From UBA2040 sp041751955 (lineage in GTDB: Bacteria; Bacteroidota; Bacteroidia; Flavobacteriales_D; Crocinitomicaceae): 64,000 nt of DNA. Positions 9,014 through 17,882 of this stretch are shown in pieces. The stretch lies in NCBI GenBank assembly GCA_041751955.1, contig JBGSIB010000010.1, forward strand, positions 25,663 through 89,662, read 5' to 3'. The stretch's first letter is position 1. Every line of letters begins with the position of its first letter. The notes beneath the pieces were generated by a model. That model made no database searches and was not told the DNA's origin. It saw only the letters and a list, made by a program, of their open reading frames with translations. Position numbers and translations under genes: made by a program.

Positions 9014-9728
9014 GCCGCGAATGCAATTATTTGCAAAAATACACTGAGTGGAATTGTTAGTTAGCCACGAATGGCACGAATGAGCACGAATGAAATGAAT
9101 TTTGTGACTATCACGAGTGCTTTGAATCATACGAAAATATTGAATTAACTTGAATTATTTTGAATTAAAGTTTTGATAATCTGATGTTTCTCTTTAAATT
9201 AAATAAGAAAAAGTATGGGAAGAGAATTGATTTTTAAGAAGGAGGTTTTTGAAATAGTGGGGTATTGCATGGAAGTTCACAATGAATTGGGCCATGGTTT
9301 TCTTGAAATAGTATACAAAGACGCTCTTAAACATCTATTTTTAGAAAATGGATTGTATTTTGAAAGAGAAAAAAAATTTGAGATACTCTTTAGAAAAAAG
9401 GTTTTAGATCATTCATTCTATGCGGATTTCGTTGTTTATGATAAAATCATTTTGGAAGTAAAATGTGTTTCTATCTTAACTGACGAACATTATGCTCAAA
9501 CCATTAATTATCTAAAAGTTTCTGGCAACAAATTGGCTTTATTAGTAAATTTCGCCAGAGGCAAATTAGAGTATAAAAGAATCGTCTATTGATAATCTAT
9601 AACCAAAAAAGCAACCATTGGTGTTTATTCGTGTCATTCGTGTCATTCGTGGCATTTTATTACAATAAAACATTCGCGGCAATTCATCTCACAAGCAACC
9701 ATTCGTGTTCATTCGTGCCATTCGTGGC
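9014..9728. repeat. Nested inverted repeats enclosing the GxxExxY gene
   Basis: Outer pair: TTGCCGCGAATG at 9012-9023 and its exact inverse at 9671-9682. Inner-left/outer-right pair: the 29-nt segment 9064-9092 (built of GCCACGAATG and GCACGAATG units) is inverted at 9700-9728 with a single mismatch. More copies of the ATTCGTG unit lie at 9627-9653. The only gene between them is the GxxExxY gene. Repeats of this ATTCGTG(T/G)C type are often seen in Bacteroidota intergenic DNA. Confidence 0.8.
9215..9592 (+). CDS. GxxExxY family protein
   Basis: 125 residues with the family motif GHGFLEIVYKDAL near residue 26, which gives the family its name (G-x-x-E-x-x-Y). A conserved second half reads YADFVVYDKIILEVKC near residue 69. 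The D...E-V-K spacing resembles a PD-(D/E)XK nuclease core, so a nuclease-like fold is plausible, but no activity is known. The motif Q-x-x-x-Y-L (QTINYLKVSG) follows as in the family. The gene is isolated on the plus strand between minus-strand genes and sits inside nested inverted repeats, which suggests it moves or spreads with them. Full length. Confidence 0.88.
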   Translation: MGRELIFKKEVFEIVGYCMEVHNELGHGFLEIVYKDALKHLFLENGLYFEREKKFEILFRKKVLDHSFYADFVVYDKIILEVKCVSILTDEHYAQTINYLKVSGNKLALLVNFARGKLEYKRIVY

Positions 9729-9763
9729 ATTTTATCGCAAGTAACCATTCTCGGCAAAATCTC

Positions 9764-11578
9764 TTAATAGAAATCAAATCGAAGACGCTCGTAAACCGTT
9801 TTTCCATGTGTATTATGAATTTTAATTCGGATACTATCTGCCTGAAAAACCTCTTTTTTAAAAATCCAGTCGCTTTCAATATTGGCGGGCTTGTTCAACG
9901 ATGGAATGCGCATTCCGATTAGATCTGTAAAACTTTCTTTCCATTGGCCGTCTATCTTGATGTCGTAGATGATCCACGGCAGGTTGTCGTCGTCGCTTAT
10001 GCTTACGTCTGAGCAAAGTCGAATTCCTTTTTTGTCCATGAAACTTGAATCCATTTTGCCTTGAAAAACGGTGTTCAGTTTCATGTGCTCAATGCGATAA
10101 TCATCCGGTTTAATCTTTGGTGAACCAATAAAATGCTTGGTTAAATCAGAATAATTCCAATAACTAAACGCCTTGGTTTTTGCCGTGAGTCTCTTCGGGT
10201 CATCAATATGAAAAATCCATTGAAAACGATCGCCAGTTTGTAGAAATATTCGTTCATATTTCGCTTTGTTCATATTTGCATAATGCAGAATCGCTGTATC
10301 CATTTGTATAGACAATATGAACTGATAATAAATGCAAAATGCGATAAAAGGAAGAATCATGATGTTCAGCCATGGACGCACAAATTGAAGCAAAAAGGCC
10401 AAACCAATGGCAAAAAACAAGGTAACATCAATAAACGGTCGCATACCTAAACTGCCTCCATACCACCAACACCACCAAGCGGCTGTTACATAGATGAAAA
10501 TAAACAGAAAGAGGAGGACAAATCTATTCGTTGCTGGGTATTTTTTTCTGAAAAACCAAAAACCAAAAAGGCTGATAAAGCAAAGCGGTGCATAAATAAA
10601 AAGACCTTTTCTGAAACCAAATAATACTTCTAAAAATGGAGGTTTGTTCCAATTGTCAAAGCCTTCGTTTCCATATATATTGAAGCCCCAGTGTCCCAGT
10701 TGGTGATGCACGTTCAAAATTTGAATCATAATGACCAATCCAAACAAAAGCACCGCCAATAAGATATGACTAAATTTTTTGAGAAGATTGTCGAGCAAGA
10801 ATCTCCAAGCTTCTTTTAAACTTGAAAACATAGCGAAAAACAAGATGAAGGCAATACCGTTGCTTGGACGGAGAATAATGATCATTCCCAAAGAAAAAGC
10901 GACAGATAAAAGCCAAATCAGAGTTTTGCCATTTGTCCAACGAATCAAGCTGTAAAAAAACAAAGCAATTATTGCGAAGGAATATCCATGAGCTGTAAGT
11001 GGATCGTTCACGGAATAATAGAGTAGTGGTGTTCCAAGGGCAAAAACCGTAAGCGTAAACGCTGCGACCCATGGTGAAATTTTAAAATAAAGTAATACCA
11101 AATAACTCAGCCAAAGTCCTAGAAGCAAAAAAGCAATTGCACCAACGGCAACCGATTTTTGGTAGGGCAAACTGTATCCATCTGATGCATATTTATCGGA
11201 ATGCGTGTAATGGGTAATGAGAAAAAATGGAGCTTGACAAACCGCTACACCTGTAAAGAATTTGTTCATTCTTCCATGTAAACTCGGGCTGTAACTTCCA
11301 AATTCACCCATTTTCGCATCGGGATATTTTGCAATGGTCTTCTCTATAAAACCAAAATTCTTGTCCTTGTAAATAAACGTTTGCGGCAAATAAGCATAGT
11401 AACCAGAGCCGTCGGAGCGAACGATTGGTCGAAAAGTTTTTTCGGAATTGGACCATTCATGCCATTTTTCACTTTGTGATTTTGTAACGAAAAGCACAGT
11501 GAAAAGCATGGCGAAAAGTGCCACTTTCTTGTCCAGTAGAATGTTTTTTGCTTTTTTCCAGAAATTACTGGTAGGCAT
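9764..11578 (-). CDS. Polytopic membrane protein, likely GT-C-type glycosyltransferase
   Basis: 604 residues. The N-terminal helix (about 20-36) is followed by a loop with RSDGSGYYAYLPQTF near residue 55, the 'DG-Y' motif seen in Bacteroidota membrane proteins related to the PMT/ArnT GT-C fold. Then come about ten more hydrophobic segments (about residues 140-435) and a C-terminal ~160-residue soluble domain. GT-C enzymes use lipid-linked sugars on the periplasmic side; sugar and acceptor here are unknown. The start overlaps the end of aroC by 14 nt, so the gene is the last member of the phosphohexomutase-aroC operon. Confidence 0.65.
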   Translation of the reverse strand: MPTSNFWKKAKNILLDKKVALFAMLFTVLFVTKSQSEKWHEWSNSEKTFRPIVRSDGSGYYAYLPQTFIYKDKNFGFIEKTIAKYPDAKMGEFGSYSPSLHGRMNKFFTGVAVCQAPFFLITHYTHSDKYASDGYSLPYQKSVAVGAIAFLLLGLWLSYLVLLYFKISPWVAAFTLTVFALGTPLLYYSVNDPLTAHGYSFAIIALFFYSLIRWTNGKTLIWLLSVAFSLGMIIILRPSNGIAFILFFAMFSSLKEAWRFLLDNLLKKFSHILLAVLLFGLVIMIQILNVHHQLGHWGFNIYGNEGFDNWNKPPFLEVLFGFRKGLFIYAPLCFISLFGFWFFRKKYPATNRFVLLFLFIFIYVTAAWWCWWYGGSLGMRPFIDVTLFFAIGLAFLLQFVRPWLNIMILPFIAFCIYYQFILSIQMDTAILHYANMNKAKYERIFLQTGDRFQWIFHIDDPKRLTAKTKAFSYWNYSDLTKHFIGSPKIKPDDYRIEHMKLNTVFQGKMDSSFMDKKGIRLCSDVSISDDDNLPWIIYDIKIDGQWKESFTDLIGMRIPSLNKPANIESDWIFKKEVFQADSIRIKIHNTHGKTVYERLRFDFY

Positions 11579-12647
11579 TTTGAAGCAGATAAAAGTCTAA
11601 AATAACCAAGGCGGACATGGCCTCTACAATAGGAACAGCTCTCGGAACAACACAGGCATCATGACGACCTTTTCCTGCAATTGTCGTCGCATTTCCGGCA
11701 GAATCAATGGTGTTTTGCTCTTTCGCAATGGTAGCAACAGGTTTAAATGCAACTCTAAAATAAATCGCTTGACCGTTCGAAATACCACCCAATGTTCCAG
11801 CAGCATAATTCGTAATCGGTTTGCCTGATGAAAAATAAGTGTCATTGTGTGCACTTCCATTCATTTCTACAGATGAAAATCCTTCACCGAATTCAATTCC
11901 TTTTACCGCATTGATGGAGAGCATGGCTTGTCCTAAAGTTGCAGTCAGTTTATCAAAAACGGGTTCGCCCAATCCTGCAGGAACGTTCACTATTTTGCAA
12001 GCTACGCAGCCGCCGATTGAATCGCCATTTTTCTTCGTTTCTTCAATCAAACTTTGCATTTTGTCAGAAACACTTTTTTCAGGACAACGAACCAATGAAT
12101 TTTCTATTTCTTGCTCGGTATATTCCAATTGAGGACTATGTTGTTGTTTCCATGGTAAGCGAATGTTTCCCACCTGATCCACAAATGCTTGAAAACGAAT
12201 ACCTTTTTTCTCTAAAAATTGAATCGCCAATCCACCGGCAACAACTCGAGCCACAGTTTCTCTGGCACTGCTGCGACCGCCTCCTCGGTAATCTCGCATG
12301 CCATATTTTTTGTCGTAGGTATAATCTGCATGTGAAGGGCGATAAACATCCTTATTGTGCGCATAATCTTTGCTTTTCGCATCTTCATTGCGAATTAAAA
12401 AGGCAATAGGTGTTCCCGTTGTTTTTCCTTCAAAAATTCCTGAAAGAAATTCCAATTCATCTGCTTCTTTACGTTGCGTGACCAGCTTGTTTTGACCGGG
12501 TTTACGCTTCGCAACAAATGCATTCAGTTTCTCGAAATCAATCTCCATTCCAGCAGGAAAACCGTCTATAATTCCGCCAAGTCCCACACCGTGAGATTCG
12601 CCAAAAGTGGTCAGACGCACTATTTTTCCAAAGCTAGATCCAGACAT
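11565..12647 (-). CDS. aroC: Chorismate synthase
   Basis: 360 residues, the normal length. It converts 5-enolpyruvylshikimate 3-phosphate to chorismate with reduced FMN, the last step of the shikimate pathway, in the cytoplasm. Diagnostic signatures are GESHGVGLGGIIDGFPAG at the N-terminus (signature 1), then GGGRSSARETVARVVAG near residue 122, and RHDACVVPRAVPIVEAM near residue 329. The start ATG shares one base with the stop of the upstream mutase (TAATG), so they are translationally coupled. The downstream membrane-protein gene overlaps its 3' end. aroK is elsewhere in this window (26.1 kb). Confidence 0.97.
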   Translation of the reverse strand: MSGSSFGKIVRLTTFGESHGVGLGGIIDGFPAGMEIDFEKLNAFVAKRKPGQNKLVTQRKEADELEFLSGIFEGKTTGTPIAFLIRNEDAKSKDYAHNKDVYRPSHADYTYDKKYGMRDYRGGGRSSARETVARVVAGGLAIQFLEKKGIRFQAFVDQVGNIRLPWKQQHSPQLEYTEQEIENSLVRCPEKSVSDKMQSLIEETKKNGDSIGGCVACKIVNVPAGLGEPVFDKLTATLGQAMLSINAVKGIEFGEGFSSVEMNGSAHNDTYFSSGKPITNYAAGTLGGISNGQAIYFRVAFKPVATIAKEQNTIDSAGNATTIAGKGRHDACVVPRAVPIVEAMSALVILDFYLLQNAYQ

Positions 12648-14056
12648 TAATTACAAATCGCCTTTTCTGTTTGTTCTAATATTACACGAACTTCATCCAA
12701 AGTCGGTGCTTCGGCATAGGTTCTCAAAACTGGTTCAGTTCCTGAAGGACGAATCATCATCCAACGGTCGTCATCAAAGAAGTATTTAAAACCATCGATA
12801 GTTTGAACGTCGCGCACTTTGTAATCACCAAAGGCTTTGTATTCTCCAGCCTCGCATTTCGCAATGATTTTTTGTTTCAATTCTTCTGTAATGTGCAAGT
12901 CGTTTCGTTCAAATTGGAAAGGCCCGACGATTGCATATACTTCTTCAATTAATTCATCCAAAGTTTTGCCAGATTTCGCCATGAATTCCCAAACGATTAA
13001 TCCCATCCAAATCCCATCTCGCTCTGGAATGTGACCTTTCACTGCAATTCCTCCTGATTCTTCACCACCCAACAACACGTCTTCTTCGACCATTATTCCA
13101 GCGATGTACTTGAATCCGATTTTCGCAACTTCGTAAGGCAAACCATAGTGTTCCGCCATTTTTTTCACGCGCGGCGTGGTAGAAAATGCTGTGGCTATCT
13201 TTCCAGACATCTGTTTGTATTTCACCAAATAATGAATGAGCAACAAGATAATGTGATGAGAATCAACGAATTCTCCTTTACCATTGTATAAACCAATTCT
13301 ATCGGCATCTCCGTCAGTTGCAAGCGCACAATGAACATTGCCGTCCGCTATAATATAATTGGCCAATTCCTGTAAATTCTTTGCAATAGGTTCAGGCGCT
13401 TGTCCGTAAAATGAAGGGTTCATTTCAGAATGCATCAACTTTACATTGGGTAAAATACGTGGCATCACTTTTTGTCCGGCGCCGTACATGGCATCGTACA
13501 TCAAGTTCAATCCGCTATTGTTGATGGCGTCCAAATCAAAATTTGCTTTAACGTGATCTACGTAACGTGTTTCCAGGTCATGCATCACCAACAAACCTGA
13601 AGTTAAAGCATCTTCTAAGGAAACAACATTCAAATCAATTCCGTGTGCATCAGGAATAATGTCTTCGATTTTTTGAACTTCTTCAGGCGACAAAGGACCA
13701 CCATAATGCGCCTTCAATTTGTAGCCATTATAACTTGGAGGATTGTGACTAGCTGTCAAAACAACACCAAGGGAAGCTGTCAATTGTTTCGTTGCCAAAG
13801 AGACCATCGGTGTTGAAACCATTGCGTCGGCCATTAAAACTTTGATTCCTTCATGAATGAAAACTTTAGCTGCCACATCCATGAAAAGTTTGCCAGCAAA
13901 ACGGCAATCGTGACCAATAACCACGCTTGGATTTGAAAAGTTTTCTTTCAGCCAATGCGCTGTCGCGACTGATACTCTTGCTACGTTTTCAGTGGTAAAA
14001 TCTTCCGCGATGATCGCACGCCATCCGTCTGTTCCGAATTTTATTTTTGTTGTCAA
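12647..14056 (-). CDS. Phosphoglucomutase/phosphomannomutase family protein
   Basis: 469 residues from the TTG at 14056. It interconverts hexose 1- and 6-phosphates through a phosphoserine. Seen: N-terminal KIKFGTDGWRAIIAEDF, active-site loop LTASHNPPSYNGYKLK, metal loop ATDGDADRIGL, sugar-binding loop GGEESGGIAVKG and phosphate-binding RPSGTEPVLRTYAEA. Another in-frame TTG at 14143 would add 29 residues, but a perfect -7 box (14080-14087) lies between the two, so the shorter form is preferred. First gene of the operon with aroC. Which hexose is used cannot be read from the sequence. Confidence 0.93.
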   Translation of the reverse strand: MTTKIKFGTDGWRAIIAEDFTTENVARVSVATAHWLKENFSNPSVVIGHDCRFAGKLFMDVAAKVFIHEGIKVLMADAMVSTPMVSLATKQLTASLGVVLTASHNPPSYNGYKLKAHYGGPLSPEEVQKIEDIIPDAHGIDLNVVSLEDALTSGLLVMHDLETRYVDHVKANFDLDAINNSGLNLMYDAMYGAGQKVMPRILPNVKLMHSEMNPSFYGQAPEPIAKNLQELANYIIADGNVHCALATDGDADRIGLYNGKGEFVDSHHIILLLIHYLVKYKQMSGKIATAFSTTPRVKKMAEHYGLPYEVAKIGFKYIAGIMVEEDVLLGGEESGGIAVKGHIPERDGIWMGLIVWEFMAKSGKTLDELIEEVYAIVGPFQFERNDLHITEELKQKIIAKCEAGEYKAFGDYKVRDVQTIDGFKYFFDDDRWMMIRPSGTEPVLRTYAEAPTLDEVRVILEQTEKAICN

Positions 14057-14079
14057 AGTATGTTGTTTTTTTAAGTGTT

Positions 14080-14087
14080 CAAATATA
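14080..14087 (-). promoter_or_regulatory. -7 box TATATTTG of the mutase-aroC operon
   Basis: The reverse strand reads TATATTTG, a perfect TAnnTTTG box, ending 23 nt before the TTG start at 14056. The -33 element is weak. It implies a short 5' leader and argues against the longer TTG start at 14143. Confidence 0.6.
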
Positions 14088-14261
14088 AGGATTATGTTAG
14101 AATGAAGTTGTTGTTTGATTTCTAACTTAGGATTGAACTTCAAAGAGAATTAGTTTATTCCCTAAGCAAAGTCATGTTTGAGTGTAACTATTGTCACCTT
14201 CTGCGGAACTGGTCTGAAGTAACTTTACCACAATCAATGAAATAATATAAAACACAAACAA

Positions 14262-14954
14262 ATGGAAACGCAAGAAGCAACTCAAGAAGTTATAACTCCA
14301 ATGCCGAGAATTGGCGATAAAGCACCTGAATTTAAGGCGGTAACGACACAAGGTGATATCAATTTCCCAAGCGATTATCAAGGGAAATGGGTCATATTAT
14401 TTAGTCATCCAGCGGATTTTACACCAGTCTGTACCTCCGAGTTCATGACTTTCGCTAAAATGGAACCTGAATTTACCGCATTGAATTGTCAATTGGTTGG
14501 ATTGTCAATAGACGGATTGTTCAGTCATATAGCTTGGTTGAGAACCATCAAAGAAAAAATTGAATTCAATGGCATGAAAGATATCGAAGTGAAATTTCCT
14601 TTGATAGAAGACATTTCAATGAATGTTGCAAAAAAATACGGCATGATTCAACCGGGCGAAAGCACAACGAAAGCAGTGAGGGCAGTTTTCTTTATTGAAC
14701 CAAAAGGAATCATTCGAGCAATTATCTATTATCCACTTTCTATGGGAAGAAATTTTGACGAATTGAAACGGGCTTTGATAGCCATGCAAACGGCGGACAA
14801 ATACGAAGTTGCAACACCAGCCGATTGGCGCCCAGGTGACGACGTGATTGTTCCACCGCCAGGATCATGCGGCCTTGCGAAGGAAAGAATGGAAGAAGAC
14901 AGTGATATAAAATGTTACGATTGGTTTTTCTGCACGAAGCCGCTGAAGGTCTAA
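14262..14954 (+). CDS. Peroxiredoxin, Prx6/1-Cys type
   Basis: 230 residues. It reduces peroxides with a thiol. The catalytic motif is FSHPADFTPVCTSEF near residue 43 (peroxidatic Cys in PVCT). A typical Prx6-type C-terminal domain follows (YYPLSMGRNFDE, TPADWRPGDDVIVPPPGSC). The tail carries three more cysteines (GSCGLAKERM, IKCYDWFFCTKPL), as in the longer Prx6 proteins of archaea and Bacteroidota, which may act as resolving residues. It is a single-gene unit: a -7-like TAACTTTA lies at 14219-14226 and a strong terminator follows at 14980. Confidence 0.93.
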   Translation: METQEATQEVITPMPRIGDKAPEFKAVTTQGDINFPSDYQGKWVILFSHPADFTPVCTSEFMTFAKMEPEFTALNCQLVGLSIDGLFSHIAWLRTIKEKIEFNGMKDIEVKFPLIEDISMNVAKKYGMIQPGESTTKAVRAVFFIEPKGIIRAIIYYPLSMGRNFDELKRALIAMQTADKYEVATPADWRPGDDVIVPPPGSCGLAKERMEEDSDIKCYDWFFCTKPLKV

Positions 14955-14979
14955 GGAACACTTTTAACAAAGGATAATG

Positions 14980-15013
14980 AACCGCAATTGAAATTTTCAG
15001 TTGCGGTTTTTTT
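14980..15013 (+). terminator. Intrinsic terminator after the peroxiredoxin gene
   Basis: AACCGCAA (14980-14987) pairs with TTGCGGTT (15001-15008) and is followed by a run of T. The inner bases can extend the stem with one G-U pair. Confidence 0.92.
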
Positions 15014-15098
15014 ATTGTGATAAATAAAGTTAAACCTCATTTCAAACTTCTGCCTTCTTTTAAAAACAATTACCTTCACTCATCTGTTTTAAAATGAT

Positions 15099-16196
15099 AT
15101 GATCGGACACCGATTTTTAGAATTCGTTCCCAAGGAGCAAACACCATTTGATAAGCTTTTTGATTTATTCAAGCAATTGCTCACCTATACGAGCGGTGAA
15201 GTGGATGAAGCGCTAGAATGGTTGGAAGAGCTCGATAAGGAATATAAGTTAACGACACCTGAATATTCCATGGAAGATTTCGTTCAGGAGTTGAAAGACC
15301 GTGGTTATTTAAAGGAACCAAGTGACGGAAGTGGTGGCTTGGCTATGACGGCAAAGACGGAACAATCTATTCGTCAACAGGCATTGGACCATATTTTCGG
15401 TAAATTGAAAAAAGGAAAAGGCGGCGACCATGGCTCTAAATATGGAGGAATGGGCGACGAAGCGTCTAGCGATACACGCAATTATCAGTTTGGAGATTCT
15501 TTGCAAGATATTTCTATGCTGGAATCCATGAAACAAGCACAAATCAATAACGGCATTAGTGAATTTGCGATGACGGAAAATGATTTGGTCATACGCGAAA
15601 GCGAATTCAAAACGCAAATGAGCACCGTTTTGATGATAGATATTTCCCATTCTATGATTCTGTATGGAGAAGATAGAATCACTCCTGCGAAAAAAGTAGC
15701 GATGGCACTTTCTGAATTGATTAAACGAAAATACCCGAAAGACACACTTGATATTTTGGTTTTTGGTGACGATGCTTGGCAAATAGAAGTGAAGGATTTA
15801 CCTTATTTGAAAGTAGGGCCGTACCATACGAATACTGTTGCAGGAATGGAACTTGCGATGGATTTATTGAGAAGAAGAAAAAGCGTCAACAAACAAATTT
15901 TCATGATTACCGATGGAAAACCTACGTGTTTGCTCGAAGACGGAAAATATTACAAAAACAGTTTTGGTTTAGACGACAGAATTTTAAGCAAATGCTTCAA
16001 TTTAGCCAAAGCGGCAAGAAGATTGAAAATTCCAGTGACAACCTTTATGGTAGCTTCCGATCCTTATTTGCAAGAATTCGTTCGCGATTTTACAGAAGCC
16101 AATAACGGAAAAGCATTTTACACCTCTTTGCAAGGACTCGGTGAGTTTGTGTTTGAGGATTTTGAACGAAATAAAAAAAGAACTTTTAGAAGATAA
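15099..16196 (+). CDS. VWA (MIDAS) domain protein paired with an AAA+ ATPase
   Basis: 365 residues, no signal peptide, so cytoplasmic. The N-terminal ~150 residues are helical and acidic, with a flexible Gly/Lys stretch (GKLKKGKGGDHGSKYGGMG). A von Willebrand A domain follows with metal-site motif MIDISHSMIL near residue 180 (DxSxS) and FMITDGKPT near residue 268. VWA proteins next to MoxR/ChlI-like AAA+ ATPases usually serve as the substrate or target adaptor of a chelatase-like remodelling complex. The next gene, two bases downstream, is such an ATPase. The metal-site residues are intact. Target unknown. Confidence 0.85.
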   Translation: MIGHRFLEFVPKEQTPFDKLFDLFKQLLTYTSGEVDEALEWLEELDKEYKLTTPEYSMEDFVQELKDRGYLKEPSDGSGGLAMTAKTEQSIRQQALDHIFGKLKKGKGGDHGSKYGGMGDEASSDTRNYQFGDSLQDISMLESMKQAQINNGISEFAMTENDLVIRESEFKTQMSTVLMIDISHSMILYGEDRITPAKKVAMALSELIKRKYPKDTLDILVFGDDAWQIEVKDLPYLKVGPYHTNTVAGMELAMDLLRRRKSVNKQIFMITDGKPTCLLEDGKYYKNSFGLDDRILSKCFNLAKAARRLKIPVTTFMVASDPYLQEFVRDFTEANNGKAFYTSLQGLGEFVFEDFERNKKRTFRR

Positions 16197-16198
16197 AA

Positions 16199-17677
16199 AT
16201 GAAGAATTTACCTCAAACGCTCGGTGAGCTTAAAAAGAGTGGATACCAATCCAAAACCATTCAACAAGAAATGCGGGATAATCTCGTCGCTGCTATTCGT
16301 GACAAACGCAATATTTTTGAAGGAATTATTGGATACGACGATACAGTTATTCCAGATATAGAACGCGCGATTTTGTCTGGACACAACATCAATTTACTAG
16401 GTCTGCGAGGACAAGCGAAAACTCGTATCGCTAGACAGTTAACAGCTCTTTTGGATGAATATACACCCGTTATTTCCGGTTCAGAATTGAATGACGATCC
16501 TTTGGCACCCATTTCTCAATTAGGTCAAGAATTAGTGAAGAACGAAGGTGACAAAACGCCCATTTCTTGGTTGCATAGAGATCAACGCTATGTAGAAAAA
16601 TTAGCAACACCAGACGTTTCGGTTGCCGATTTGATTGGCGATATCGACCCCATAAAAGCGGCCAATTTGAAATTGTCGTATTCGGATTATCGTGTAATTC
16701 ATTATGGAATTATCCCAAGAAGTAATCGTTGTATATTCGTTATCAATGAGTTGCCAGATTTACAAGCGAGAATTCAAGTTGCCTTATTCAATATCTTACA
16801 AGAAGGTGATGTTCAAATTCGCGGCTATCAGTTGCGGATACCTTTGGACATGAAATTTATTTTCACCGCCAATCCAGAAGATTACACCAATCGTGGAAGT
16901 ATCATCACACCATTGAAAGATAGAATTGGAAGTCAAATTTTGACACATTATCCGACTGATATTCATATTGGTAAGAAAATCACGGCTCAGGAAGCAAAAC
17001 TGACCAAAGAGCAAAAAGAGAATATTATCGTTCCCGATAAAATGGCGACATTGATTGAACGTTTGGCTTTTATGGCGAGAAATAGCGAATATGTGGATGC
17101 CAAAAGTGGTGTTTCTGCTCGTCTGACCATTTCTTCTTATGAAGCTTTGGTGAGCACAATTGAGCGACGGATGTTGATCAACAGGGAAACAAAAGGGCAA
17201 GCACGAATGAGTGATTTGCAAGGGGTTTTACCTGCTATAAACGGGAAAGTTGAATTGGTATATGAAGGAGAACAAGAAGGCGCAGGAGCTGTTGCTCAGC
17301 ATCTTGTTTCGATGGCCATAAAAGAAGAATATTTATTAAGCTATCCAGATCCGAAAAAACTCAAAAAGCAAGGTGATCAAAATCCTTTGAAACCCATTCA
17401 AGACTGGTTTGCCAGCGGAAATCAGGTAGATTTGATGCTTTTGGCTTCGGAAAAAGAATACGAAAAAGCATTAAAAAGTGTGGAGGGCTTGGAAAAATTT
17501 GTCAAAGCATTTCATCCTGAATTGAAAGGTCTTGATTTGTTGTTGGAAATGGAATTTGCTTTGTTTGGAATGGCGGAACATTCTTTGTTGTTGCGCAATC
17601 AATTGGTGAAAGGAACACAGTTCAAAGACTTGGTGGGATCTATATTTTCTGAAGAGGATTTTTTTAGAGAGAATTAG
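16199..17677 (+). CDS. MoxR/magnesium-chelatase-subunit-I-like AAA+ ATPase
   Basis: 492 residues. The AAA+ core (~35-270) can be followed: Walker A position GLRGQAKTR near residue 68, Walker B position CIFVINELPDLQAR near residue 178, sensor region FIFTANPEDYTNRGS near residue 222, and arginine-bearing TPLKDRIGSQI. Compared with GxxGxGK[ST] and hhhDE, the last Gly of the P-loop is Ala and the Walker B Asp is Asn. The Lys and the Glu are kept, so ATP binding and hydrolysis remain possible but are not certain. The C-terminal ~200 residues match nothing I recognise. It starts two bases after the VWA gene (same operon); together they resemble the BchI/BchD or MoxR/VWA chaperone-type pairs. Confidence 0.87.
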   Translation: MKNLPQTLGELKKSGYQSKTIQQEMRDNLVAAIRDKRNIFEGIIGYDDTVIPDIERAILSGHNINLLGLRGQAKTRIARQLTALLDEYTPVISGSELNDDPLAPISQLGQELVKNEGDKTPISWLHRDQRYVEKLATPDVSVADLIGDIDPIKAANLKLSYSDYRVIHYGIIPRSNRCIFVINELPDLQARIQVALFNILQEGDVQIRGYQLRIPLDMKFIFTANPEDYTNRGSIITPLKDRIGSQILTHYPTDIHIGKKITAQEAKLTKEQKENIIVPDKMATLIERLAFMARNSEYVDAKSGVSARLTISSYEALVSTIERRMLINRETKGQARMSDLQGVLPAINGKVELVYEGEQEGAGAVAQHLVSMAIKEEYLLSYPDPKKLKKQGDQNPLKPIQDWFASGNQVDLMLLASEKEYEKALKSVEGLEKFVKAFHPELKGLDLLLEMEFALFGMAEHSLLLRNQLVKGTQFKDLVGSIFSEEDFFREN

Positions 17678-17685
17678 GCAGTGGG

Positions 17686-17782
17686 CTTCGACTTCGCTCA
17701 GGCCACGATTTGGCTTCGGCATTATATACGCAGCCTGAGCGTAGTAGAAGGCAAGTATTATAGTATCCAAGGCAAGTATTAT
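17686..17782. repeat. Dispersed intergenic hairpin repeat
   Basis: CTTCGACTTCGCTCAG (17686-17701) matches the core at 8263-8278 at 15 of 16 bases and is inverted at 17735-17750 (14 of 16). Next to it, GGCAAGTATTAT occurs twice (17750-17761 and 17771-17782). It fills most of the gap between the ATPase gene and tatA. Confidence 0.7.
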
Positions 17783-17844
17783 GATAAGCCCGCGCTGTAT
17801 ACACATAAAGTACAAGCGAAAACTTGAAACATGCACCCACAAAA

Positions 17845-17878
17845 TTTGTAGCTAATAAATAGTAATTCAGTAACTTTG
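17845..17878 (+). promoter_or_regulatory. tatA promoter, TTTG-N22-TAACTTTG
   Basis: TTTG (17845-17848) and a perfect -7 box TAACTTTG (17871-17878) are separated by 22 nt. Only 4 nt lie between the box and the ATG at 17883, so transcription should start at or next to the start codon (leaderless mRNA). Confidence 0.7.
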
Positions 17879-17882
17879 CCCC

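Noticed and set aside
9012..9728. Insertion sequence around the GxxExxY gene
   Set aside because: No transposase and no target-site duplication could be seen; recorded as a repeat-enclosed gene instead.
11939..12409. 156-codon forward frame inside aroC
   Set aside because: Shadow of aroC; no features of its own.
12647..14143. Longer form of the phosphohexomutase starting at TTG 14143
   Set aside because: The added 29 residues are not part of the family and the -7 box at 14080-14087 lies inside them.
15309..15782. 157-codon reverse-strand frame inside the VWA gene
   Set aside because: Lies fully inside a well-supported gene in another frame and has Phe/His/Arg-rich shadow composition.
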